Notes under the pieces: model-generated
Seen by the model: the letters and a program-made list of their open reading frames with translations, nothing else
What the model was told of the DNA's origin: nothing
Databases searched by the model: none
Shown here: piece by piece, positions 26,785 through 33,848 of the stretch
Layout: every line of letters begins with the position of its first letter
Position numbering within the stretch: the stretch's first letter is position 1
Translations under genes and position numbers: made by a program
From: DATFQE01 sp963738205
Lineage (GTDB): Bacteria; Actinomycetota; Thermoleophilia; Gaiellales; Gaiellaceae
Direction: 5' to 3'
DNA: 64,000 bases
Assembly: GCA_963738205.1 (NCBI GenBank)
Contig: CAVTVQ010000007.1
Span: forward strand, 310,001 to 374,000

Positions 26785-29613
26785 CTACGTCGAGACCGCG
26801 ATCTCCTCGGCCTCCCGTGCGAAGCGCCTGATCAACTCGGCACGAGAGTGCATCTTCAGCTTCCGGTAGATCCGGCCCAGATGGAACTCGATCGTCTTGT
26901 GCGAGAGGAAGAGGGCGGCGCCGACCTCACGGTTCGTCATCCCACGCGCAACGTGAAGGGCGATCTGCAGCTCCTGCGGCGTGAGCTGCTCCTGTTCCCA
27001 CGACTTGCGCCGCCGGAGGGTCTCGCCGCTCGCCCGCAACTCCGAGCGGACGCGCTCGGCCCACGTCTCCGCGCCCTGTGACTCGAACGTCTCGAGCGCC
27101 AGTCGGAGCTGCTCGCGTGCATCGACCCGTCGGCCGGCGCGGCGGAGTCGCTCGCCGAACGAAAGCTGCGTACGCGCCAGCGCCCAGCGGTCGTCCGAGC
27201 CCTCGTGCAGCGCGAAGGCCTCCTCGAAGCGCGCCTCGAACTCGTCGTCGCCGGCAAGCAGGCCACGCGCGCGCGACGCGGTCGCCAGGCCGACAGGGCT
27301 CTGGGGCTCGAACGACTGCTCGAAGGCCGCAAGCGCGGCCGTCGCCTGCTCTGCCTGGCCGCTTCGCGCGTACACCTCAGCGAGCTCCGCGCGAGGGACG
27401 ATCCCGCGCGAGTGGATGCCGAGCTCTTCGAGGGCACGGGCCGCCGCCTCGAGCTCGCGTGCCGCCCCGTCCAGGTCGGACAGTCCGAGCGCGAGCAGAC
27501 CCAGGGACTGGCGAAGCCAGAGCTTGTACCCCACCAGCCCGGCTTCGTCTACCGGCCCGCGGACCTCCTCGGCGTACGCGAGGCACTCTTTCTCGGCGCC
27601 GCGACGGCCGGTGACCGCGGCGAGGACGAGCAGCGACTGCGTTCTGGGCAGCCAGAGCTCCAGCTCTCCCGAGAGGGAGTGCGCCTCGGAAGCCACGGCG
27701 TACGCCTCGCTCAGGAGCCCGGCCCGCGTCGCGTGCCAGCTCTGCTGGTAGAGGAGGTACGGGAGGAGACCGATCGCGCCGTTGGCGCGCGCCTGGCTGA
27801 CGTCGCGACAGGCGTGGCGGTAGGCGTCGTGCGAGCGGTCCAGCCACTCCAGCGCGCCCGAAATCCGCATCAGCCCGAGCGGGTCGAGCGCTGCGGCCGT
27901 CGAGACGGCCTCCCGGAGGAGCGGGAGGCCCTCGGCCGAGCGGCCCACGTAGCACAGCACCCAGCCGCGGGTGAGCGAGACGAGCTCGTGGAGATCGCCG
28001 TGCGGCAGGCCCGAGACGAGCTCGGTCGCTCGCTCCGCCGCGGCGAGCACTCCCTCTGCGTCGGCGACGCCGAGTTGCGCGCTGCACGCCTCAGTGCAGA
28101 CCTCGACGGCGAGCGGTAGGTCGATGTGCTCGAGCAGGTTCGAAGCCTCCACCAGCAAGGCACCTGCTGCGCTGGGCCTGCCGGCGAGGTACTCGATCCG
28201 ACCCTGGAGCCGGAGCGAGGCAGCCCTGAGCCGCGGATCGCGATCCTGTGAGACCGGGTCCGCGAGCAGTCCGAGCGCGTCGTCCATACGGCCCGCCCGG
28301 AGCGCAGCGTCGGCCGCCGCGAACAGCCGCCGTGGGCGGGCATCCTCGTCGGCGGTCAGGTCTGCCGCGCGTTCGAGCGCGGCGGATGCGGCGGCGTAGC
28401 TGGAGCGCTCCTGCGCTTGCCGCGCGGCCGCCTCGAGTGCGTCGGCAGCCTCCTCGTCTTGGCCGATCGCGGCTCCAGCGAGGTGCCAGGCGAAGCGCTC
28501 CCGATCGTCGCCGGCTCGCAACGCTTCGGCCAGCGCGCGATGAGCCGCCCGTCGCTCCGAGGGCGCAGCGCCATGGAAGACGGCCGATCGCACCAGCGGG
28601 TGCCGAAAGGCCACGCGGCCGTCGTTGAGCGTCAGCAAGCCTGCGTCCTCTGCCGGCTCGAGGGCGTCTCGACCGATGTCCAGGGACTCGAGCGCCGCGG
28701 CGATGGCCTCCAATCCGTCGGAGAGCGACACAGCGGCCACCACCAGAGCGCTGCGGGACTCGGGGCCGAGCGCCTCGGCGCGCCACGCGAATGCGCGCTC
28801 GAGCGTCGCCCCGGCGGGGACCGGGTCGGGCAGCGCCTCGCGCCCCGCCAGCTGCTCGCCGCTCAGCAGGTCGGCCACCTCGAGCATGGCGAGTGGGTTG
28901 CCGTTCGTCGCGGCACAGAGCTGCTGAACCACGTCCGGGGCCACGACGCGCCCGTTGTCACCTGTGAGCAGCCGCTCGGCCTCGGCTGGGCCGAGCGCGC
29001 GCAGCTGAAGCTGCTCGAGCGCCGGCGTGTCGAACGTGCGCTCGTCGCCGTCGCGGACGGCGAGGAGGATCGCGGCGGAGTCGGCAACCAGCCGCTTCAC
29101 GGCGAACAGCAGGGCGTCGCACGTGGCGAGGTCGAGCCATTGCGCGTCGTCGACGAGGACGAGCAGCGGGTTCGCCTCGGCCGCGGCGGCAAGCAGACTG
29201 AGCGTGGCCGCGCAGATGGTGAAGCGGTCATGTGGCCTGGAGTCTTGGAGACCCAGAGCGCTTCTGAGCGCGTCGGCCTGCTGTTCGGGGAGCTCCTCGA
29301 GGTGGTCCAGCAGCGGCCTCGCGAGCTCGAGCAGGCCGGAGAACTGGAGCTCGGCCTCGTACTCGACCCCGATTGCCCGGACGACCGTCATTCCCTCGGC
29401 GTGTTCGGCGGCATAGTCGAGCAAGGCGGTCTTGCCGAGTCCCGCCTCACCACGAATCACGAGCGTGCCGCTACGCCCCCGGCGAGCGCGACCGAGGAGC
29501 TCCTCGATGCGCGCGCAGTCGGGTTCCCGACCGACGAGCAAGCCTTCACGGTAGCCCGATTCCCCGGCAGGGACAAGGACTAGGGCTTTCCCCGAAGCGC
29601 GGCAGTGCCGCAC
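26785..29613 (-). CDS. LAL-type LuxR family transcriptional regulator with N-terminal AAA ATPase
   Basis: 942 aa. The N-terminal ATPase has Walker A GEAGLGKTALL (near residue 55) and Walker B LLVLVDDAQWLD (near 150). A long helical TPR-like middle follows (GRRVDAREQLRLALETF etc.). The C-terminal LuxR helix-turn-helix is LTPQELQIALHVARGMTNREVGAALFLSHKTIEFHLGRIYRKL (about 870-920). The size and order match MalT/LAL regulators, which need ATP and often an inducer. GTG 29613 is used; TTG at 29541 is a possible shorter start. No adjacent biosynthetic cluster reveals the target. Confidence 0.9.
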   Translation of the reverse strand: MRHCRASGKALVLVPAGESGYREGLLVGREPDCARIEELLGRARRGRSGTLVIRGEAGLGKTALLDYAAEHAEGMTVVRAIGVEYEAELQFSGLLELARPLLDHLEELPEQQADALRSALGLQDSRPHDRFTICAATLSLLAAAAEANPLLVLVDDAQWLDLATCDALLFAVKRLVADSAAILLAVRDGDERTFDTPALEQLQLRALGPAEAERLLTGDNGRVVAPDVVQQLCAATNGNPLAMLEVADLLSGEQLAGREALPDPVPAGATLERAFAWRAEALGPESRSALVVAAVSLSDGLEAIAAALESLDIGRDALEPAEDAGLLTLNDGRVAFRHPLVRSAVFHGAAPSERRAAHRALAEALRAGDDRERFAWHLAGAAIGQDEEAADALEAAARQAQERSSYAAASAALERAADLTADEDARPRRLFAAADAALRAGRMDDALGLLADPVSQDRDPRLRAASLRLQGRIEYLAGRPSAAGALLVEASNLLEHIDLPLAVEVCTEACSAQLGVADAEGVLAAAERATELVSGLPHGDLHELVSLTRGWVLCYVGRSAEGLPLLREAVSTAAALDPLGLMRISGALEWLDRSHDAYRHACRDVSQARANGAIGLLPYLLYQQSWHATRAGLLSEAYAVASEAHSLSGELELWLPRTQSLLVLAAVTGRRGAEKECLAYAEEVRGPVDEAGLVGYKLWLRQSLGLLALGLSDLDGAARELEAAARALEELGIHSRGIVPRAELAEVYARSGQAEQATAALAAFEQSFEPQSPVGLATASRARGLLAGDDEFEARFEEAFALHEGSDDRWALARTQLSFGERLRRAGRRVDAREQLRLALETFESQGAETWAERVRSELRASGETLRRRKSWEQEQLTPQELQIALHVARGMTNREVGAALFLSHKTIEFHLGRIYRKLKMHSRAELIRRFAREAEEIAVST

Positions 29614-29630
29614 GGACTCAGGATCCGGTT

Positions 29631-30086
29631 ATGACCCACGTCCTCACCTACGCGCTCGAGTTTCGCGGCGAAGCGTCTGCGGAGGGGGAGGTGCTGGTGA
29701 AACACGCCAGCGCGCCCCCGTGCCAGCACGTGACGCGGCTGCTGCACGACGGCGTCGCTGCCGGGTTCGTCTACGACGAGGGCGGTGCCGAGGCGTTTCT
29801 CCACGGACGGCTCGTGCCGAACGGCGGTGGAGCGTTCTCCGAAGAGGTGTCGGTCGACTTCGGCCACGGCCACGAGCTGCGACTCCGGACGGTCGACGAG
29901 GGCCGGCTGACCGACTCCGCGGACGAGGACCTCCGGCATGGAACGGCGATCCTCGTGGTAGTGGGCGGCAGGGGCCAGTTCGAGGGCGCCACGGGCAGGA
30001 TCACGTCCAACTTCGTCGTGAGCGACACGGGCGACTTGACCGACAATCAGCTCGGGCTCGTGTTCCTTCGACCTGCTTCGCCCTAG
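29631..30086 (+). CDS. Hypothetical protein, beta-rich
   Basis: 151 aa from ATG 29631; the frame is open upstream but only inside the divergent regulator. Strand-rich, ending GRGQFEGATGRITSNFVVSDTGDLTDNQLGLVFL, which resembles the 'FxGATGxxxS' stretch of allene-oxide-cyclase-like or dirigent-like barrels. That is a fold hint, not an assignment. Its stop overlaps the stop of the convergent gene by CTAG. Confidence 0.55.
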   Translation: MTHVLTYALEFRGEASAEGEVLVKHASAPPCQHVTRLLHDGVAAGFVYDEGGAEAFLHGRLVPNGGGAFSEEVSVDFGHGHELRLRTVDEGRLTDSADEDLRHGTAILVVVGGRGQFEGATGRITSNFVVSDTGDLTDNQLGLVFLRPASP

Positions 30087-30707
30087 CCGAGCACGGATGG
30101 GTGCAGCAGCGGGACGACCGGCTGCCAGCCCTTGCGCAGGACCGAGACGAGTGAGGGCGGCGTGATCAGGACGGCCCGTACACCCGCTGGACGCGGTCTG
30201 CGCTTCGACGTAGCCCGCGGCCGTCCACTCGAGCAGGCGCGTGCTCAGCACGAGGCTCGGCGCTCCGTCAGCGGCAACGAAGGCACCGTCCGGGAGGTGG
30301 TCGAGCGCCGCATCGTGGTGACGCTGGCTCCGATCGGAGGCAACGCGCTCCGCATGCAGCTGCGCATCGATCGCGTCGGCTCCGACCTGGCCCGGGTGGA
30401 GCTCGCGCCAGAGCTTGGTGAAGCGCACGTAGTCCTCACGGCGGCAGAGAGCGCAGGGGCGATGGCCGGCGGCGAACGCCGTCGCCTCGTCGAGGAAGAA
30501 CAGCTCCGTGAACTTGCCGGGCTGCAGCAGCCGCTCCCGGCGCCAGCCGCGGAACTCGAGGCGGCAGGCGATCCAGCGCTTGCCGTTGTAGCGGCGGCGG
30601 ATGCGCCCGTTCGCGTCGTGGAGGCAGCCACGGTTCCCGTAGACGAGCCCGCGACCCTGATCGGCGACCAGCTCGCTCAGAGGCGTCACGCGGTTCTGCA
30701 GCGGCAC
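30083..30707 (-). pseudogene. Conserved hypothetical protein with a frameshift near 30182
   Basis: From ATG 30707: MPLQNRVTPLSELVADQGRG, GNRGCLHD, RRRYNGKRWIACRLEFRGWRR, PGKFTELFFLDEATAFAAGHRPCALCRREDY, DHLPDGAFVAADG, a widespread uncharacterised actinobacterial family with a CxxC. The coherent ending (VLITPPSLVSVLRKGWQPVVPLLHPS) is in another frame, reached by removing one base near 30182, and then stops at 30083. The span is 3n+1, as expected for one surplus base. Corrected length is about 207 aa. It may be a sequencing error or a real lesion. Confidence 0.72.
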
Positions 30708-30833
30708 GACGGCTCACGCTATCCGGCGCCATCGGAATAACGCCGGCCCGGCGAGCGTTCTATACAAAGACCGGCATAGACCGTCTGCGCATCTGCGCAC
30801 GGTCGGGCCGGCAGACCACGAAGGAGGATTTCA

Positions 30834-31046
30834 GTGACAGGCTTTCATCCCGAGCTGACGCTCGCGAACGTTCGCTGCACGACGTGCGGCGAGACGTTCG
30901 CGACTCGCTCCACGCGGAGCGAGATCGTCGTCGACGTCTGCTCCAAGTGCCACCCCGCCTACACGGGGATCCAGCGCGCAGCGCACAGCGGGAGCCGCAT
31001 CGAGCGGTTCGAGCGGCGCCGCGCGGCCGCGCAGGTCGCGGCCTAG
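30834..31046 (+). CDS. rpmE: 50S ribosomal protein bL31 (zinc-binding form)
   Basis: 70 aa from GTG 30834, with AAGGAGG 7 nt upstream. It contains FHPELTLANVRCTTCGETFATRST and VVDVCSKCHPAYTG: the C...C and CxxC zinc ligands of the C+ form of L31 are present, so this is the zinc-containing version rather than the zinc-free paralogue made under zinc limitation. Ala/Arg-rich tail. Stand-alone gene, as is common for rpmE. Confidence 0.93.
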   Translation: MTGFHPELTLANVRCTTCGETFATRSTRSEIVVDVCSKCHPAYTGIQRAAHSGSRIERFERRRAAAQVAA

Positions 31047-31105
31047 CGCAGGAAACGGGCGGCGGACTCGAACGTCCGCCGTCCGTGCCGTCCGACAGCG
31101 CGCAC

Positions 31106-31256
31106 GGATCGCAGCTACAGTGCTTGAGCGCGTTCGCCCTGGCACTAAAGCCGTCGAGGCTCTGCACCTTCCTCTTCGAGTTGTCCCATCAGGCTTGAGC
31201 GCATCAGGGAGCTCAATCGAACTCTCCTGACCTGGACGAAGAACGAAGGAGCATCA
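31106..31256 (+). promoter_or_regulatory. Leader element copy B (repeat of 13057-13205)
   Basis: About 151 bp aligned with copy A along its whole length: GGATCG at 31106, TACAGT at 31116, AGCGCGTTCG, a local hairpin at the same place but with other bases (GGC-ACTAAA-GCC), the CATCAGG block, a 25-nt hairpin at 31205-31229, and the RBS GAAGGAG before ATG 31257. In the 25-nt hairpin CAGG pairs with CCTG in both copies; inner pairs differ but stay largely pairable. It probably drives the ABM-like gene and the 52-aa gene. An antisense transposase-like reading, visible in copy A, is frameshifted here. Confidence 0.55.
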
Positions 31257-31574
31257 ATGCATGCCACCATCAGGCGCTACGAAGGCGTCGACCAGAACCG
31301 CACCGACGAGCTGACCAAGAAGGTCGGCGAGAGTCTCGCCCCGAAGCTCAGCAAGCTTCCCGGCTTTGCCGGCTACTTCCTCATCGAGTCCGGCAACGGC
31401 GTGATGAGCTCCATCGGGCTGTTCGAGAACTCCGACCAGGCTGACGAGTCAACTCGCGTCGCAGCCACGTGGGTGCGCGACGAGAACCTCGAGAAGGCGT
31501 TCCCGAACGCCCCGAAGATCACGAGCGGCAAGGTCCTCGCGCATCAGAAGAACGGCGCGTTCGTCGTCGCCTAA
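31257..31574 (+). CDS. ABM-like dimeric alpha/beta-barrel protein
   Basis: 105 aa. HATIRRYEGVDQN...LAPKLSKLPGFAGYFLIESGNGVMSSIGLFENSDQADESTRVAATWV has the shape of antibiotic-biosynthesis-monooxygenase/stress-responsive barrel proteins. No cofactor residues can be assigned. The RBS GAAGGAG belongs to leader B. Residues NRTDELTKKVGESL resemble NRTQNELTAKVGTRL in the small protein encoded next, suggesting a partial duplication. Confidence 0.7.
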   Translation: MHATIRRYEGVDQNRTDELTKKVGESLAPKLSKLPGFAGYFLIESGNGVMSSIGLFENSDQADESTRVAATWVRDENLEKAFPNAPKITSGKVLAHQKNGAFVVA

Positions 31575-31598
31575 AGATTCGCTGTAGCGGCACGCGAA

Positions 31599-31634
31599 TG
31601 TCCGGGGAGGGTCCGCACGCCGGATCCTCTCCGG
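31599..31634 (+). promoter_or_regulatory. 14-bp hairpin between the ABM-like gene and the 52-aa gene
   Basis: CCGGGGAGGGTCCG pairs with CGGATCCTCTCCGG (12 Watson-Crick pairs plus two G-U) across an 8-nt loop. It starts 24 bp after one stop and ends 27 bp before the next start. It could act as attenuator, partial terminator or mRNA stabiliser. Confidence 0.5.
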
Positions 31635-31661
31635 ATTCCATACCAAGCAGTGAGGAGCATC

Positions 31662-31820
31662 ATGAGCATGAACGTGACCGACAAGCTTTCCCAGCAGGAC
31701 GAGGACAACCGCACGCAAAACGAGCTGACCGCCAAGGTCGGTACCCGGCTCACGCGAACCGAGAAGTCGACCACCTCACCGTGGGCCGCGGTTAAGCGTT
31801 TCCTGCGCATCGGCGCCTAG
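31662..31820 (+). CDS. 52-aa protein with SPW-KR C-terminal motif
   Basis: ATG 31662 preceded by GAGGAGCATC. The N-terminal half resembles the start of the ABM-like protein just upstream (NRT...ELTxKVG); the C-terminal 19 residues fit EKS-x2-SPW-x3-KR-x-LR-x-G, shared with the 22-aa ORF behind leader A. Basic, no Cys, no clear membrane segment. Function unknown. Both known copies of the motif lie downstream of the same leader element, so it is unlikely to be chance. Confidence 0.6.
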   Translation: MSMNVTDKLSQQDEDNRTQNELTAKVGTRLTRTEKSTTSPWAAVKRFLRIGA

Positions 31821-31899
31821 CCGACCCAAGCGGGCGGCGAGCGGCGGGTATAGACGTCCGCCGCCCGTCGTGCTTCTTGCTTCGTGCGCCGCCGGGCAT

Positions 31900-31929
31900 T
31901 TGACTTGTCGCTTGCGCCGAATTTAGGGT
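31900..31929 (+). promoter_or_regulatory. Probable promoter of the secreted protein at 31978
   Basis: TTGACT, an 18-nt spacer and TAGGGT, followed by about 48 nt to the ATG. A good -35, acceptable -10. It lies in the 157-bp gap after the 52-aa gene, where no other feature was found. Confidence 0.45.
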
Positions 31930-31977
31930 CGTATGCCTGCTTTTTATGATCCCGGGGTCACGATGAAGGAGGCTCAC

Positions 31978-32520
31978 ATGAGCCGATCGACCTCGATTCG
32001 CGTACTTCTCACCGCGCTGGCGACGGCGCTCGTGGTGCTGCCGGCAGCGGCGTTCGCCGCCAAGCCCGTCGAAAGGTTCCACGACAACTTCACCGACACC
32101 TTCTCCACCGACCTCTGCGGGATCCCTGTCGACGCTGTGGCTGTCGGCGTGGACAACTTCTTCCTGTACGCCAACGACGACTTCAAGGACAACGCCTCCG
32201 TCCGCATCACCTTCACGAATCCCGCCAACAGCAAGTCCGTCGTCGTCTCGGAGGCAGGCCAGGTCAACGGGAAGGCGCTCGTCGATGAGGCGGCTGGAAC
32301 GGTCACCTTCGTCACGACGTTCAAGGGTTTGCCGGAGAAGGTCCAGACCGCGCACGGGACCGTGCTGCTCCGCGACGCCGGCATCGCAGTCTTCACAGAC
32401 GTGTTCGACCTGGCTACCGGTGACTTGATCTCCTCGGACGTCTCCATCAAGGGGCCGCATCCCGATCTCGAGAGCGACTTCGTGTTGTTCTGCGAGGTGA
32501 TCACTCCGGCGCTCAGCTAG
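31978..32520 (+). CDS. Secreted hypothetical protein
   Basis: 180 aa from ATG 31978, chosen for AAGGAGG 6-7 nt upstream (an in-frame upstream ATG at 31933 lacks an RBS). Signal peptide RVLLTALATALVVLPAAAFAA. The mature part is strand-rich: ERFHDNFTDTFSTDLCGIPVDAVAVGVDNFFLYAND, then VVSEAGQVNGKALVDEAAGTVTFVTTFKGLPEKV and VTFxDVFDLATGDL-like text. Two Cys (LCG near 39, FCE near 172) could form a disulfide. Small extracytoplasmic barrel-like families in actinobacteria look like this; no function is known. Confidence 0.65.
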   Translation: MSRSTSIRVLLTALATALVVLPAAAFAAKPVERFHDNFTDTFSTDLCGIPVDAVAVGVDNFFLYANDDFKDNASVRITFTNPANSKSVVVSEAGQVNGKALVDEAAGTVTFVTTFKGLPEKVQTAHGTVLLRDAGIAVFTDVFDLATGDLISSDVSIKGPHPDLESDFVLFCEVITPALS

Positions 32521-32580
32521 GCGAGCTCGGGCTCCCCGAATCTACGCGGACCGTGCGCGCGCACCGCTGGGCGGCGCGGC

Positions 32581-32994
32581 GTGCGAGCGACCGTCCGACG
32601 ACTCAGCGATCCTCCGCCGGTGGAGGCGCCGCGTCATCTTCGGCTGTTCTTCAGGCGAAACGCCCCGAAGCGCCACCGCCAGCTGCGTCGCCGGATCAAG
32701 GAAGCGCTCGTGCTCGTGTTCGTCGTCGACGTGGCCGGGACGGTGCTCATGTGGATGTTCGAGGACGACGCCAGGCGCAGCGAGATCCACAGCCTCTGGG
32801 ATTCGTTCTTCTTCTCGACCGTGCAGCTGCTGACCGTGTCGTCGCAGATGCGGAACCCCGTCACGACCCCCGGCCGCATCGTCGACATCTTCCTCGAGCT
32901 GATCGCGCTGGGGCTCGTCTCCGGGATCGCCGGCGCCTTCGCGTCGTTCTTCCTCGGCGCCGAGGACGAGATCGAGACCGAGAGCAAAGCGTAA
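32581..32994 (+). CDS. Two-TM ion-channel-like protein with degenerate selectivity filter
   Basis: 137 aa from GTG 32581. A basic N-terminus is followed by TM1 (ALVLVFVVDVAGTVLMWMF), a pore-like loop (SLWDSFFFSTVQLLTVSSQMRNPVTTPGRIV) and TM2 (IFLELIALGLVSGIAGAFASFFLG). This is the Ion_trans_2/KcsA layout, but the filter TVGYGD is replaced by TVSSQM, so K+ selectivity is not expected. It could be a non-selective or non-conducting subunit. A canonical channel is encoded at 35334-36020. Confidence 0.6.
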   Translation: MRATVRRLSDPPPVEAPRHLRLFFRRNAPKRHRQLRRRIKEALVLVFVVDVAGTVLMWMFEDDARRSEIHSLWDSFFFSTVQLLTVSSQMRNPVTTPGRIVDIFLELIALGLVSGIAGAFASFFLGAEDEIETESKA

Positions 32995-33006
32995 GTTGCA
33001 TCTAAC

Positions 33007-33022
33007 GTAAGAACATGCTTAC
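33007..33022 (+). promoter_or_regulatory. ArsR-type operator GTAAG-N6-CTTAC
   Basis: GTAAGAACATGCTTAC lies 9 bp before the GTG of the ArsR gene at 33032. The same half-sites with the same 6-nt spacing occur twice upstream of the other ArsR/SRPBCC pair (51705-51737), so this is a credible autoregulatory site. Confidence 0.65.
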
Positions 33023-33031
33023 ATTCGCCCC

Positions 33032-33352
33032 GTGGAGGCCGCGCTCAAGGCGATCGCGGCGCCGCATCGGCGCCGGATTCTCACGCTCGTCCGCGACGAC
33101 GAGCTGACCGCGGGCGAGATCGCCGCGCACTTCGCCGTCACGCGGCCGGCGGTCTCCCAGCACCTGAACGTCCTGAAGGAGGCCGGGCTCGTGAACGAAC
33201 GACGCAACGGCACACGGCGCCTCTACCGAGCCCGCCCGGAGGGGCTGGCTCCCGTCAAGCAGTTCCTGGAGGAGTTCTGGGACCCGCGACTGGAGGCGCT
33301 GAAACGCGAGGTCGAACGAGAGGAGCGGAAGCAGCATGGACGCGACACGTGA
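33032..33352 (+). CDS. ArsR-family winged-helix regulator (SRPBCC-associated)
   Basis: 106 aa from GTG 33032. IAAPHRRRILTLVRDDELTAGEIAAHFAVTRPAVSQHLNVLKEAGLVNERRNGTRRLYRARPEGLAPVKQFLEEFW is the ArsR-like subgroup usually paired with AHSA1/SRPBCC genes. No metal-binding CxC is present, so it is not an arsenic or zinc sensor of the classical kind. It overlaps the next gene by 17 bp and carries its own operator. Confidence 0.85.
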   Translation: MEAALKAIAAPHRRRILTLVRDDELTAGEIAAHFAVTRPAVSQHLNVLKEAGLVNERRNGTRRLYRARPEGLAPVKQFLEEFWDPRLEALKREVEREERKQHGRDT

Positions 33353-33806
33353 GACGACAACGGTCGAGCGCGAGCTCGAGATCGACGCCAGCCCGGAGGC
33401 GGTGTGGGAGTTCCTGGTCGACCCGGATAAAGCGACGCGCTGGATGGGCCAGACCGCGAGCTTCGAGCCGCGCGCGGGTGGCCTGTATCGCGTCGAGGTG
33501 ATTCCCGGCAACACGGCGGTCGGCGAGTTCGTCGAGCTCGACCCGCCGCGACGGCTCGTCTTCACCTGGGGCTGGGATCCCGGCGGCGTCAACAAAGCCG
33601 TCCCCTCCGGGTCGAGCACCGTCGAGATCGAGCTGACACCGAGCGAGACGGGCACGACGCTCCGGTTCGTGCACAGCGGCCTGCCGGGCACCGAGGCCGC
33701 GCAGTCGCACGCCCACGGCTGGGACCACTACCTCCCGCGCCTCGTGATCGTCGCGGCCGGCGGCGACGCAGGCGCCGACCCCTGGGTCACCGGCGACATG
33801 TCGTAA
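33336..33806 (+). CDS. SRPBCC (AHSA1-like) domain protein
   Basis: 156 aa. TVERELEIDASPEAVWEFLVDPDKATRWMGQTASFEPRAGGLYRVEV...GEFVELDPPRRLVFTWGW...GTTLRFVHSGLP is the START/AHSA1 helix-grip fold with a hydrophobic ligand cavity. It overlaps the arsR-like gene and is probably under its control. Ligand unknown. Cytosolic. The same pairing recurs on the other strand at 50959-51713. Confidence 0.85.
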   Translation: MDATRETTTVERELEIDASPEAVWEFLVDPDKATRWMGQTASFEPRAGGLYRVEVIPGNTAVGEFVELDPPRRLVFTWGWDPGGVNKAVPSGSSTVEIELTPSETGTTLRFVHSGLPGTEAAQSHAHGWDHYLPRLVIVAAGGDAGADPWVTGDMS

Positions 33807-33848
33807 GAGCCGGTCCGCTCTCGCGTGAGTGAGTGAGATCATGCGGCC

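Noticed and set aside
28417..29583. 388-aa plus-strand frame over the LAL regulator
   Set aside because: No motifs, and the opposite strand has Walker A/B and a LuxR HTH.
31106..31256. tRNA-like fragment (GTTCGATT) in the leader
   Set aside because: No cloverleaf, anticodon arm or acceptor stem can be formed around it.
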